Assembly: GCA_034435055.1 (NCBI GenBank)
Contig: DAOTXS010000047.1
Location: 1-64,000, forward strand
Origin: DAOTXS01 sp034435055
Lineage (GTDB): Bacteria; Chloroflexota; Anaerolineae; UBA4142
DNA length: 64,000 nucleotides
Direction: 5' to 3'
The position numbers and the translations under genes were made by a program. This document shows, one piece after another, positions 32,281 through 40,165 of the stretch (positions within the stretch are counted from its first letter, which is position 1; every line of letters starts with the position of its first letter). The notes below the pieces were generated by a model that searched no databases, had not been told where the DNA came from, and saw only the letters and a list, made by a program, of their open reading frames with translations.

Positions 32281-35200
32281 GGAAATCAAAACACCGAGCG
32301 CAATCAAAATACTTGCCGCAGACACAAAACTTCCGACAGTACGCGGTAACGTGTCGTCGAAGCGAAGCATCAGCCATTGCTCGCGTCCCGCCGGAATCGA
32401 AACGTTGATGCGACCGAGTGGATCGTCGGGATTCACAAACGTATCGAGTTTGCGAATGATCTCGGTCGTTTGCGGCTTGACGAGGTATGCTTGCCAACCC
32501 GGGTAATAGAAAAGGTTGAAAGTGAGCGTCGTATCTTCTTCCGCATGGTAAACAATCCGTTCGCTATTGGCTTTTAAGCCGGCAAAATTCGGCAGAACGC
32601 CGATCCACACCTTGTCCTGATCGATGTGGGTGTAATCGATGCGCGAACGCAATTTTTTGCCGGCAAAGTACACATCTGCCATCGGCGACCAGGTGGGAAT
32701 TTCTTTCACCGTCGATGTCGAGCCGGTCATTTCGCCCGCGCTTTGCTGAAAACGGAACAAACCCAGAATGCTGATTGGTCCTTCTTTCGGTTCGATAATC
32801 ATTTGCGCGGTGAGGTACGGAAAGCTTCCCAGCACGATGAGTATGCCAAGCAGAATCGTTGGTAAAGTATGATCGTGTGTCTCGGCGTGTGTTTGCGTTA
32901 CGACGATTGCGCCGGCAAGCACGGCGAGCGAAACCGTCGTCAGCACGAGCAAGCGCCACGGAAATTGCGCGAACGTGACAATGGGCAACACTTGCCAAAT
33001 CGGCAATGATGCGCCAAGCATCAAAACTGCCACAACGCCGGTCATCGCGAGAAAGAAAAGCCAGAATCGACGCGTGCCGTTTGGATTTTTCACAATAGCG
33101 AAAATCGAAAGGAGCGCCAGCACGACCGGCACAACCCCAAACTGAAACGACATATCGTCGCGTGGTCCCGGATTGCTGATCCCAAAACCCCATGTGGGGC
33201 TGAATAGTTGAAACCAATATACAAAGTGATTGGTGTAATCGTAATAATTGCCGAGCCACTGATCGGTGCGGACAAAGCGATATTCCAACACAGCAGGAAT
33301 GAAAAAGATCGACACGATGCCGAGTCCGAGCGCGAGCGCGGCGAGTGAGGGAAGACCGAGGTGAATCACGTTGATGATGGACGAACGACGAAGGACGAAA
33401 GACGAATTATTGCGTCGCAGTTCGCCAATCATTAAAAATAGAACCCATGCGGCGAGAACGAGCGTGAACAAGAGCGTGACGCCGTTGTGCGAAAACATCA
33501 TCGCCGCGTACGTGATGGCGGTAGCGACAATCGACAAACGGCTGGGACGCACAACGGTTTCGTAAAAACCCCACAACGTCAGCGGCAGGAAAATCAGCGC
33601 CACCGATTCTGCGAGCGCGGCGCGAACGAAAATATCGATGAGGTGGTACGGGATGTACACGTACGCTAAACCGGAAAGAAAGGCGGCTTGACTGGAACCG
33701 GTCAAGCGCTTGACCAATCCAAACATCGCGTAACCGGAAAGCAGGATCGCCAGCGCAAACGTGATTTTGGTCGCCAGCACAAAATCGAATCCGATGAGGT
33801 GGAAAAATTCGCTGACGTAAAGCGCGCCGGGCGCGTAGATGTTGAACATCGGATAGCCGTAGCCGAAAGTATAGTCCGGCGCCCAACGCGGATACAAGAT
33901 GCCATCTTGAATCGAGCGGTCGAATTCAAACAAGAAATAGACCGAGTGCCGCCCGTCGTGCGCGCCCCAAAAATAGCCGGGGGCAAGGAGTGGCGCAATG
34001 GCGAAAAGGGAAAAGAGGAAAAGTAAAATCAAATATTTGTCAATGCGTTTTAGAAATGAAAGCATATGGGTTTGTGAAAAGCCGTTTGCTTCAATGGTCA
34101 AGCCGAGATAAAACACAGCGAGCGGAGCCCAATGAAGTGCCATGCGGTCGAAGCCGGTATTGAGCCACCATTCGATTGAGTTGGGCGAAGTTACACTTGC
34201 AGAATAGTACGTAAAGACCAAGCCTACAAAATTTAGTGCGAGTAAGAGAAGCAAAGGAGTATGTTCACGCCAATGTTTGCTTCCAAATGCAAGCACGATA
34301 AGCAATCCCATCCAGAGAAAGCCCCAAGTATTGATTGTGAATACACGGGATCCGGCATAACCCAGAATCTGCCCTAATAACGGCATTGCAAAGTTGCCGG
34401 AAATGAGACTAGTCAAACTACCGATTGCAGCGTTGCCTACATAATCGCTATAGTCGGCAAGTTTGCTATATATAGCCCAAGGCATCCAGAAAACTGCAAA
34501 AATGCAAACGTAAGCAAGTGTTCGTTTCAAAGCTTTGTGTTTTTGTTTTTCGAATAGTAACAAGGCAGTTGCATTGATGGCAAGATAGAGTAGGCTTTCT
34601 GCGCGTGTCCAACTGGCGAATCCAATCAAGATACCCGATAGAATGAGCCCGGACACTTTTCTGTCTTTTAGAAATCGCAATAGATAGATTGCACTGCCCG
34701 CGTAATAAACCGTGAAGGGTAAGTTGGCATACGCGATTGTTGCTTGCTGTTGAATGATAGGTGTAGCACTTAGAAAAAGAGTACAGGCAAGTGCTAGGGT
34801 CATTCCAACCCATTGGCGCAAATTGGCGTAAAAGAGTAAAAGGAGCGAAAGAAAGTACATTGGGAAAATGATCTGAAGAAAATCACCGCCGAGCAGGAAC
34901 AGAAACGTCATCTGTAAAGGAAGGTTTAGTGGATAGAAGGGCCAGGCAGCTTGGGCTTGCGACACGATTTCTCCGGTCGCTGCGATCAGTTTGGCTTTAA
35001 GACCCCAAATGGCGAGCGCATCCCATGCAGAGAGCGGCATATAGATGGCACCGATGAAAGTGGTCAAAATTAGAATTCCAATGAGTCCGATCAGAATAAT
35101 TTGCAGCGCATTCACATCAGGGCGATGGAAGCTTATGGGAATGAGGTAACCATTCCGGCGCTGGAGAAACCATAAACATAGAATCAGTAGAATGCCATAG

Positions 35201-35397
35201 ATCAGACCTGCGGTTGCAAGTGTGACAGGCATTCCAATGCTCGTTGCCAAGAAAACTGCCCATGTAAAAATTCCCGCGCCAAGTGGATACGCAAATCCAA
35301 CGCGTTCCGCTGTTCCTAGCTCTTGCGAAAAGAAGCCCAGAATGATCCACCCGAGTACACAGAGAGCGAGCATGTATATTATTACAGCGAATAGCAT
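32233..35397 (-). CDS. Fusion of GT-C membrane domain and PTPS-related membrane domain
   Basis: 1054 residues in one frame. Residues about 1-440 form a GT39/GT-C-like membrane domain (MPLSAWDALAIWGLKAKLIA with the outer-loop acidic residue, ASWTRAESLLYLAINATALL). Residues about 440-1054 are a complete PTPS-related protein like its neighbours (LLAPGYFWGAHDGRHSVYFL, YPRWAPDYTFGYGYPMFN, YVYIPYHLIDIFVRAALAES). Base composition changes near 34080, the first domain being AT-richer, so the gene probably arose by fusion. Residues near 670 (RRNNSSFVLRRSSI) come from a GACGAA word repeat. The role is presumably transfer of a lipid-linked sugar at the outer membrane face; a long natural fusion and an assembly join are both possible. 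Confidence 0.8.
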   Translation of the reverse strand: MLFAVIIYMLALCVLGWIILGFFSQELGTAERVGFAYPLGAGIFTWAVFLATSIGMPVTLATAGLIYGILLILCLWFLQRRNGYLIPISFHRPDVNALQIILIGLIGILILTTFIGAIYMPLSAWDALAIWGLKAKLIAATGEIVSQAQAAWPFYPLNLPLQMTFLFLLGGDFLQIIFPMYFLSLLLLFYANLRQWVGMTLALACTLFLSATPIIQQQATIAYANLPFTVYYAGSAIYLLRFLKDRKVSGLILSGILIGFASWTRAESLLYLAINATALLLFEKQKHKALKRTLAYVCIFAVFWMPWAIYSKLADYSDYVGNAAIGSLTSLISGNFAMPLLGQILGYAGSRVFTINTWGFLWMGLLIVLAFGSKHWREHTPLLLLLALNFVGLVFTYYSASVTSPNSIEWWLNTGFDRMALHWAPLAVFYLGLTIEANGFSQTHMLSFLKRIDKYLILLFLFSLFAIAPLLAPGYFWGAHDGRHSVYFLFEFDRSIQDGILYPRWAPDYTFGYGYPMFNIYAPGALYVSEFFHLIGFDFVLATKITFALAILLSGYAMFGLVKRLTGSSQAAFLSGLAYVYIPYHLIDIFVRAALAESVALIFLPLTLWGFYETVVRPSRLSIVATAITYAAMMFSHNGVTLLFTLVLAAWVLFLMIGELRRNNSSFVLRRSSIINVIHLGLPSLAALALGLGIVSIFFIPAVLEYRFVRTDQWLGNYYDYTNHFVYWFQLFSPTWGFGISNPGPRDDMSFQFGVVPVVLALLSIFAIVKNPNGTRRFWLFFLAMTGVVAVLMLGASLPIWQVLPIVTFAQFPWRLLVLTTVSLAVLAGAIVVTQTHAETHDHTLPTILLGILIVLGSFPYLTAQMIIEPKEGPISILGLFRFQQSAGEMTGSTSTVKEIPTWSPMADVYFAGKKLRSRIDYTHIDQDKVWIGVLPNFAGLKANSERIVYHAEEDTTLTFNLFYYPGWQAYLVKPQTTEIIRKLDTFVNPDDPLGRINVSIPAGREQWLMLRFDDTLPRTVGSFVSAASILIALGVLISTKFQVTRRKPQTPAP

Positions 35398-35813
35398 TAC
35401 TGGTAAATCCTATAGAGACCTTGCTTATCATCGAACATTATTTTTTCACCAGCCACAGGAAAGTTTGGAAAACCATCACTAATCACCACATAATTAATCT
35501 CAGGATGACTATGCAATGTTTCCTCGTTCCCATAAATCAATTTTCTAGGGTACAAGAAATAAAGGTTCAGAGTAGCAAAATAGTATTTGGAATCAAATAA
35601 TAGAACCGAAGTGTCTGGCGTCGTGGTTTGCACAAATTGCATAAAATCAAAGTATGCCCCCCAGACGTCGTGCATCTTTTGTTCGTAAGATTGATCAAGT
35701 TTTTGCAGAACACCTGCCCATACGGATTGAGCGGGAGAGAGTGCATTTACGATTTGTGCCAAAAATACAACAACTATCGCAAATGCGATGAGTGAACGAA
35801 TGGACTGATTCAT
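35397..35813 (-). CDS. Single-pass membrane hypothetical
   Basis: 138 residues: an N-terminal membrane helix (SLIAFAIVVVFLAQIVNALS, about 6-26), then an outer alpha/beta domain with TTTPDTSVLLFDSKYYFAT, LYPRKLIYGNEE and INYVVISDGFP. The outer domain resembles the soluble tail of GT-C transferases, so it may be a detached C-terminal domain working with its neighbours. It overlaps the upstream gene by 4 nt (ATGA) and the downstream gene by 1 nt (TAATG), so translation is coupled. Composition is AT-rich like the start of the downstream fusion gene. Confidence 0.75.
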   Translation of the reverse strand: MNQSIRSLIAFAIVVVFLAQIVNALSPAQSVWAGVLQKLDQSYEQKMHDVWGAYFDFMQFVQTTTPDTSVLLFDSKYYFATLNLYFLYPRKLIYGNEETLHSHPEINYVVISDGFPNFPVAGEKIMFDDKQGLYRIYQ

Positions 35814-37423
35814 TTCTGCTTTTGCGGAGGCAACTGTTCCGAAATAATCGGTTCCGGATCGCCGGGACGCGGCAATCTAATCGAGTCCGCGCCGGTTTCC
35901 GTCAACGCGCGGCGACCGGTCGCCGCATTGTACATTCCAAACTCGATGTGATACCCTTCCGTCGGACCATCGACATCGATTTGAATCGTGTGCGTGTCGG
36001 TAATCACCTGTCCCGGCGTCCATTTGAGCGTCGGCGATTCCCCGTCGCGTGGCTTGGCATCGCTTTGTCCGTACGTTTTGCCGTCGTCGTGAACCGCGCG
36101 GACAAACATGGTGTAATCGTAATCGACCGGGCGCAACGCTTGCCACGTCAAGTGCAAACGCAACGTTGCGCCGTGCCGCAACGGACCAACAATACGATAA
36201 TCGAGGAGCGCGATTTCGTTGTGGTTGAAAAATGCAATCGCCGGGCGCGTTGGTTTCACATCGACAAAGCGCGGCGCGAGATAACTGTACGATGCGACAA
36301 TCGGCAAGGCAACGAAGAACGCCAGCATCGCCGGGCGCGCAAAGCGTTCGTCCAAATCGATGACGGAACCGGCGACGATGGCAAGCGCGCATCCGGCGAA
36401 CGCAAGAATTTGCCACGGGGACGTAACGAATATGCCCAGCAAATTCCAGAGCGGTGATGCGATTTCAAATGTCAGCATCGCAACGATTATCGCGGCGGAA
36501 ATAAAAATAATGATTGTGCGGCGTAGGGAACGTTCGCCGTAACGTTCCCGCTCGCGATTGCGTTCTGTTTGCCACGCCAACGCCACCGCAACGATTGCCA
36601 AACCAATCGGCACAACGCCAAGTTGGAGTGGAAATTGATCGAGATAATTGCCAGTGCTGGTTCCAAAACCCCATAGCGCGGAAAATATTTGAAAAGGATA
36701 AACAAAATTGGCATTGAATCCATCGCGCGAAAAACTAATGCCGTAACGCAAAAGAGTGGGGAGATATAGCAACGCACCAACCAAAAGACCCACGAGCATT
36801 TGACCGACGACCGACGACCGACGACCGCTGATAATTATCGCTAGAACGAACGCAAAGATAGAAAAGAAAATTGCGATGCCGGGCTGAGTGAGGAAGAGTA
36901 AGGCAGTAAGCAGTAGACAGTCGGCAGACGGCAGTCGATTGCCTATTGTCTGTGTTTTCAAAAGCGAGAATAGAATCAATGGCATCAATGCCCACGCTAT
37001 CGATTCGGCGAACGCGCCGCGCACGTAAATCGTCGCGATGTGGAACGGAAGATAAACGTACACCACCGCCGCGAGGAGCGCGCCGGCTTCGCTGAGCCAT
37101 TGCCGCGCGAGCGCGAACATCGTCAAGCCGCTGATAATCCACGCGAGCGCGTAGACCAGTTTGATCGAAGCGAGATAACTGAATCCGATCAGATGAAATA
37201 TTTCGGCGATCAAGTACGGCAACGCGCCGTCGGTGCGGAACAGATCGAACGTGCCGCCGACGACGGGCGCCCAGTTGAAAACTTGCAACGGATTCTGATC
37301 GAGATCGATGAGGTTGTAGTACGCCAGCAAGCCGGTGTGGGATTGAAACGCGCCGGGATATTCCAACGGCGCGACGGCAAAAACCGTGAGCAACACCACC
37401 AGCAGTGGATAAACAAATTTCAC
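35810..37423 (-). CDS. PTPS-related/GT-C-like membrane protein
   Basis: 537 residues from a GTG at 37423. The membrane part has LEYPGAFQSHTGLLAYYNLI, GALPYLIAEIFHLIGFSYLA and YVYLPFHIATIYVRGAFAES, all paralogous to the two downstream proteins. The last ~140 residues are the same beta-domain as in the DUF2079 cluster (LTWQALRPVDYDYTMFVRA, SPTLKWTPGQVITDTH, GYHIEFGMYNAATGRR). The start is chosen because a TTGAAA/TATAAT promoter ends 7 nt before the GTG, giving a leaderless mRNA. Two word repeats are in frame: a CAGTAGACAG type near 36895-36955 (RLPSADCLLLTALL) and a GACGACC type near 36800-36835 (SGRRSSVVGQ). Confidence 0.82.
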   Translation of the reverse strand: MKFVYPLLVVLLTVFAVAPLEYPGAFQSHTGLLAYYNLIDLDQNPLQVFNWAPVVGGTFDLFRTDGALPYLIAEIFHLIGFSYLASIKLVYALAWIISGLTMFALARQWLSEAGALLAAVVYVYLPFHIATIYVRGAFAESIAWALMPLILFSLLKTQTIGNRLPSADCLLLTALLFLTQPGIAIFFSIFAFVLAIIISGRRSSVVGQMLVGLLVGALLYLPTLLRYGISFSRDGFNANFVYPFQIFSALWGFGTSTGNYLDQFPLQLGVVPIGLAIVAVALAWQTERNRERERYGERSLRRTIIIFISAAIIVAMLTFEIASPLWNLLGIFVTSPWQILAFAGCALAIVAGSVIDLDERFARPAMLAFFVALPIVASYSYLAPRFVDVKPTRPAIAFFNHNEIALLDYRIVGPLRHGATLRLHLTWQALRPVDYDYTMFVRAVHDDGKTYGQSDAKPRDGESPTLKWTPGQVITDTHTIQIDVDGPTEGYHIEFGMYNAATGRRALTETGADSIRLPRPGDPEPIISEQLPPQKQK

Positions 37424-37430
37424 GAGGGCG

Positions 37431-37459
37431 ATTATAACATTAGTGGTGCGGATTTCAAA
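37431..37459 (-). promoter_or_regulatory. Promoter of the GT-C operon (leaderless)
   Basis: Minus strand: TTGAAA about 16-17 bp upstream of TATAAT (37431-37436), with 7 nt from the -10 box to the GTG at 37423 and no ribosome site. It should drive 35810-37423 and the translationally coupled genes downstream. The plus-strand gene at 37526 diverges from it. Confidence 0.65.
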
Positions 37460-37525
37460 ACGATTTGCTATGCCTATTGACGCGCACGGTTGGCTGGATA
37501 TACTTGCGTCAAAGGAAAAAGCGTA

Positions 37526-38296
37526 ATGCAATTGGAAATCAATCAGCAAACGATCGCCGATCCCGCGACGCCGGAAAAAATCGCCGAGGCATTGCGCGCG
37601 TTGCCGGCGAACGAGGAAGCAATGATCGTTTTATCAAAAAGCGCGGAAGAATTCATGCAAGCCGGCGGTGTCCCCGCCGATGGGTTTGTGCTGAATTATC
37701 AAAACACGCGCACGGGCGAAGATTGGCACAGTTCGAATCGCGCGGTCAAGTTGCAAACGGTGATCCGCGTGATGACCCGTTTTGCGCGTGATGAACGCGG
37801 CTGGCGGAACATAATCGCGTGGCGCGGCGCGTCCCAGCCGCCGAGTTGGGCAAAGTGGTTTGACGTTCCGCCGGGTTTGGCGGCGCTCGTGATTTTTTCG
37901 TGCATCGGCTTGCCGGTGATCGCGTATGCGATTATGCAAGGCGGACCCGGCGCGCCGCAATGGGCAGATTTGTTCAAAGCGTTTCTTGCAATCGTGGCGA
38001 TTGCCGGGTACATTCAGTACATCGATTTGTTCTTCCGCATAATTCGTCCGCGCCTCAAGATGATGGCGTCGTCGATGTTGGGTGTGAGCATCGAAGAAGA
38101 AGGGATGCCCAAGTTCAGCGTACTGTTCGGCAAAACGGCGGACGCGGAAGATTGGACGGTGAAGCAAGCGGCGGGTTGGGGCACGCAAATTTTGGTAATG
38201 GTGTTAGATGCGGCGATAACGATGCTTGGCGTCATTGGCCCAGTGGCGGTCGTTTGCATCCCGCTGTTCTTGATTTTTGACGCGCTGGGATTTTGA
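37526..38296 (+). CDS. Membrane protein, uncharacterised
   Basis: 256 residues from the ATG at 37526 (AAAGGA upstream). A soluble N-terminal part (about 1-110: EKIAEALRALPANEEAMIVLS, FMQAGGVPADGFVLNYQN) is followed by membrane helices (GLAALVIFSCIGLPVIAYAI, FKAFLAIVAIAGYIQYIDLFF, GTQILVMVLDAAITMLGVIGP). No family recognised. It is followed directly by the tRNA-Glu promoter. Confidence 0.7.
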   Translation: MQLEINQQTIADPATPEKIAEALRALPANEEAMIVLSKSAEEFMQAGGVPADGFVLNYQNTRTGEDWHSSNRAVKLQTVIRVMTRFARDERGWRNIIAWRGASQPPSWAKWFDVPPGLAALVIFSCIGLPVIAYAIMQGGPGAPQWADLFKAFLAIVAIAGYIQYIDLFFRIIRPRLKMMASSMLGVSIEEEGMPKFSVLFGKTADAEDWTVKQAAGWGTQILVMVLDAAITMLGVIGPVAVVCIPLFLIFDALGF

Positions 38297-38298
38297 AT

Positions 38299-38326
38299 TT
38301 GACACTACTCTCAATCCGCATACAAT
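38299..38326 (+). promoter_or_regulatory. Promoter of tRNA-Glu
   Basis: TTGACA (38299-38304), 16-bp spacer, TACAAT (38321-38326), then 10 nt to the first tRNA base. Confidence 0.75.
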
Positions 38327-38336
38327 AGCCGCAGTT

Positions 38337-38410
38337 GCCGCATTCGTCTAGTGGACCAGGACGCCGCCCTCTCAAGGCGGAGACCAGGGGTTCGAATCCC
38401 CTATGCGGCA
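38337..38410 (+). tRNA. trnE: tRNA-Glu (CTC)
   Basis: A 74-nt cloverleaf. Acceptor GCCGCAT pairs with ATGCGGC with discriminator A. The D arm contains TAGTGGACCAGGA, the anticodon stem CCGCC/GGCGG carries loop CTCTCAA (anticodon CTC), and the T arm is GGGGTTCGAATCCCC. CCA is not encoded. A good promoter precedes it and an intrinsic terminator follows. Confidence 0.96.
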
Positions 38411-38420
38411 CAGCGCATTT

Positions 38421-38463
38421 TCGATTTTCGATGGGAAATCAGCAATCGAGAATCGATTTTTTT
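38421..38463 (+). terminator. Intrinsic terminator of tRNA-Glu
   Basis: TCGATTTTCGAT (38421-38432) pairs with ATCGAGAATCGA (38445-38456), 12 bp with one G-T wobble, and is followed by seven T residues. Confidence 0.85.
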
Positions 38464-38478
38464 GTACGGCTTGCGGTT

Positions 38479-38507
38479 TTGATTTGCGCGCGTGGGCGTG
38501 GTATAAT
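38479..38507 (+). promoter_or_regulatory. Promoter of hicBA
   Basis: TTGATT (38479-38484), 17-bp spacer, TATAAT (38502-38507), about 20 nt before the hicB ATG. HicB normally represses its own promoter; the GC-rich spacer would be the place to look for the operator. Confidence 0.65.
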
Positions 38508-38526
38508 GCAGGCAAGGAGAAGCGGA

Positions 38527-38811
38527 ATGGCGAAAAATGATTTCACGTTTACCGGTGTAATCGTCAAGCAAGGAAAAAACTATACGTCGCTCTGCCTTGA
38601 ATTGGATGTGGCATCACAGGGAAACACAATTCGTCAAGCCAAAGAAGGATTGATAGAAGCAGCAGCATTGTATTTAGAAAGCGCCATCGAAAGTAATTTG
38701 CCCTATTTGCGTCCTGTGCCGCCCGAAGAGGACCCGCGTCGCACATCGCCGAAACAAGTCGTCCAAACCTTTCCGTTGCGCGTAGATGTCGCGGTACACG
38801 CGTATGCCTAG
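38527..38811 (+). CDS. hicB: HicB-type antitoxin
   Basis: A 94-residue HicB-like protein: a partial RNase H-like fold with FTFTGVIVKQGKNYTSLCLELDVASQGNTIRQAKEGLIEAAALYLES. The C-terminal part (PKQVVQTFPLRVDVAV) is short. In this family HicB neutralises HicA and represses the operon. GGAG lies upstream of the ATG at 38527. The 8-nt overlap with hicA gives antitoxin-first coupling. Confidence 0.88.
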   Translation: MAKNDFTFTGVIVKQGKNYTSLCLELDVASQGNTIRQAKEGLIEAAALYLESAIESNLPYLRPVPPEEDPRRTSPKQVVQTFPLRVDVAVHAYA

Positions 38812-39022
38812 TTTGCCTGCCGTCAAGCCTAAGGCAGTTGTGCACGTGCTTGAACGAGCGGGTTTTTATCTTGCGCGTCAACGCGGCAGTCACGCCCAAT
38901 ACAAGCGCGGGAATTTGCTAGTGACGGTGCCGATGCACGCCGGCGATCTGAATCCGATCACGTTGCGCTCTATTTTACGCCAAGCCCGAATGAGTGTCGA
39001 AGAATTTTTAGAGTTGCTGTGA
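38804..39022 (+). CDS. hicA: HicA-type mRNA interferase toxin
   Basis: A 72-residue HicA: a dsRBD-like fold with AVVHVLERAGFYLARQRGSHAQYKRG, the catalytic His being His30 in the GSH motif, then VPMHAGDLNPITLRSILRQARM. It cleaves mRNA when free of HicB. The start at 38804 overlaps the hicB end. A 27-bp palindrome follows the stop. Confidence 0.92.
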   Translation: MPSLPAVKPKAVVHVLERAGFYLARQRGSHAQYKRGNLLVTVPMHAGDLNPITLRSILRQARMSVEEFLELL

Positions 39023-39027
39023 TTGCC

Positions 39028-39054
39028 GTAGGACAAGTTACCAACTTGTCCTAC
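39028..39054. repeat. Extragenic palindrome (GTAGGACAAGTT family)
   Basis: Perfect 12-bp arms GTAGGACAAGTT and AACTTGTCCTAC around ACC, 5 nt after the hicA stop. It probably also serves as terminator or insulator between hicBA and the next operon. Confidence 0.85.
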
Positions 39055-39068
39055 CCAGCGAGGTGGCT

Positions 39069-39386
39069 ATGGATAGCACAAGCATCGTTCTGATTTTCTT
39101 GATCGTCGCAATTGCCGCCGTAGTGATTGTGTGGCTATTGCGCGGGCGGCTCAAGACATTTTCGGTCGAAGGTGATGTGACCACCGGCAAGGTAGGGATG
39201 CGCGCCGAAGCGAAACCCGATGCCGCCAAGGTGAAACCCACCGCGTCGCAATACGGCGTTGACATTAGCCGCAACAAAAGCGGCGGCAATATGGACATTG
39301 GCGTTGGACGGAACGGGACGCGCGTTGCCGATAATGTTGCCGACGATGATATGAACATCCAGGTCAAGCCCAACTCGAAAAAATAA
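39069..39386 (+). CDS. Small TM protein of a three-gene NTPase/TPR system
   Basis: 105 residues. An N-terminal membrane helix (TSIVLIFLIVAIAAVVIVWLL, about 4-25) is followed by a short polar tail with TFSVEGDVTTGKVGMRAEAK and a glycine/asparagine-rich end, SRNKSGGNMDIGVGRNG then VADNVADDDMNIQVKP. The tail shares the GGN-hydrophobic and VADN words with the middle of the downstream ATPase. This could be a membrane effector or anchor recruited by that ATPase. GAGG precedes the ATG. Five nt separate it from the ATPase gene. Confidence 0.65.
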   Translation: MDSTSIVLIFLIVAIAAVVIVWLLRGRLKTFSVEGDVTTGKVGMRAEAKPDAAKVKPTASQYGVDISRNKSGGNMDIGVGRNGTRVADNVADDDMNIQVKPNSKK

Positions 39387-39391
39387 CGCCG

Positions 39392-40165
39392 ATGCCGTCC
39401 AAACCGCTTGCCAACCGCAAAACCGAAATCGAACTCTTCCGCGCGATGTTGAAGAGCACAACAGACACGCGCATTCTCCTCGTTCAAGCCATTTCGGGCA
39501 AGGGCAAAACCAATCTCCTCGAAAGATTCATTGACGAGTGCGCTGGCGTTTGTCTCATCACGCTCGATTGCAAAACCGCCGAAAAAGGAATTTCCGAAGT
39601 CTTTAGCGTCTTTCGCCAAGAGTTTGGCGCAGATGCGTTTCCGCATTTCAACGCCGCGTATGCGCGCCTTCGCTCCTCGATCAATGTTGCCGATAACCAG
39701 GCAGGTGGCAACATCAGCGTTGACATTTCGTCCTTGCTAAATGTTGAGAACGAACAAACGCGCCAGTTCAACCTCGCTCAACTGGAAGAAGCGTTCTTTG
39801 CGGACCTGCACGACATTTGCAAAAATACTACAGTGATCATCTTTGACACGTTTGAAAAAGCGCCAGACGATTTGAAAAAGTGGCTCGGCGGCGGATTTTT
39901 GCGGAATGCCGTGCGCCACGCGCAACTGCGCGTGGTGATTGGCGGACAAAGCGTGCCCGAAGAAAGTCGCGTTGAAAAATGGGAACGTGTGTGTGAACGA
40001 CGGACGTTGGATGACATTCGCGATGTGGACGAATGGATGGAATACGTCCACGCCCGTCAATGGAAGTTTGACCGTCCATACATTCACGGGATTGTAGATG
40101 CGTTGAACGGGTTTCCGCGCAATGTGGTCATGACGCTCGAAGCCATGGCTCCGAGGTGGAAATGA
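39392..40165 (+). CDS. P-loop NTPase, STAND-like, without sensor domain
   Basis: A 257-residue NTPase module. Walker A is SGKGKTNLLERF (residues 35-46) and Walker B VIIFDTFEKAP (about 148-158), followed by an arginine-rich sensor region (LRNAVRHAQLRVVIGGQ, a sensor-1-like strand) and LNGFPRNVVMTLEAM at the end. This is the NACHT/NB-ARC-like core only. The expected helical/TPR sensor is encoded by the next gene, which overlaps by 4 nt (ATGA). An inserted segment (about 96-118: NVADNQAGGNISVDISSLLN) echoes the tail of the upstream TM protein. Confidence 0.75.
   Translation: MPSKPLANRKTEIELFRAMLKSTTDTRILLVQAISGKGKTNLLERFIDECAGVCLITLDCKTAEKGISEVFSVFRQEFGADAFPHFNAAYARLRSSINVADNQAGGNISVDISSLLNVENEQTRQFNLAQLEEAFFADLHDICKNTTVIIFDTFEKAPDDLKKWLGGGFLRNAVRHAQLRVVIGGQSVPEESRVEKWERVCERRTLDDIRDVDEWMEYVHARQWKFDRPYIHGIVDALNGFPRNVVMTLEAMAPRWK

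Noticed and set aside
38337..39060. Genomic island integrated at tRNA-Glu with hicBA
   Set aside because: No duplicate of the tRNA 3' end was seen downstream and no active integrase is nearby; only gene content suggests an island.
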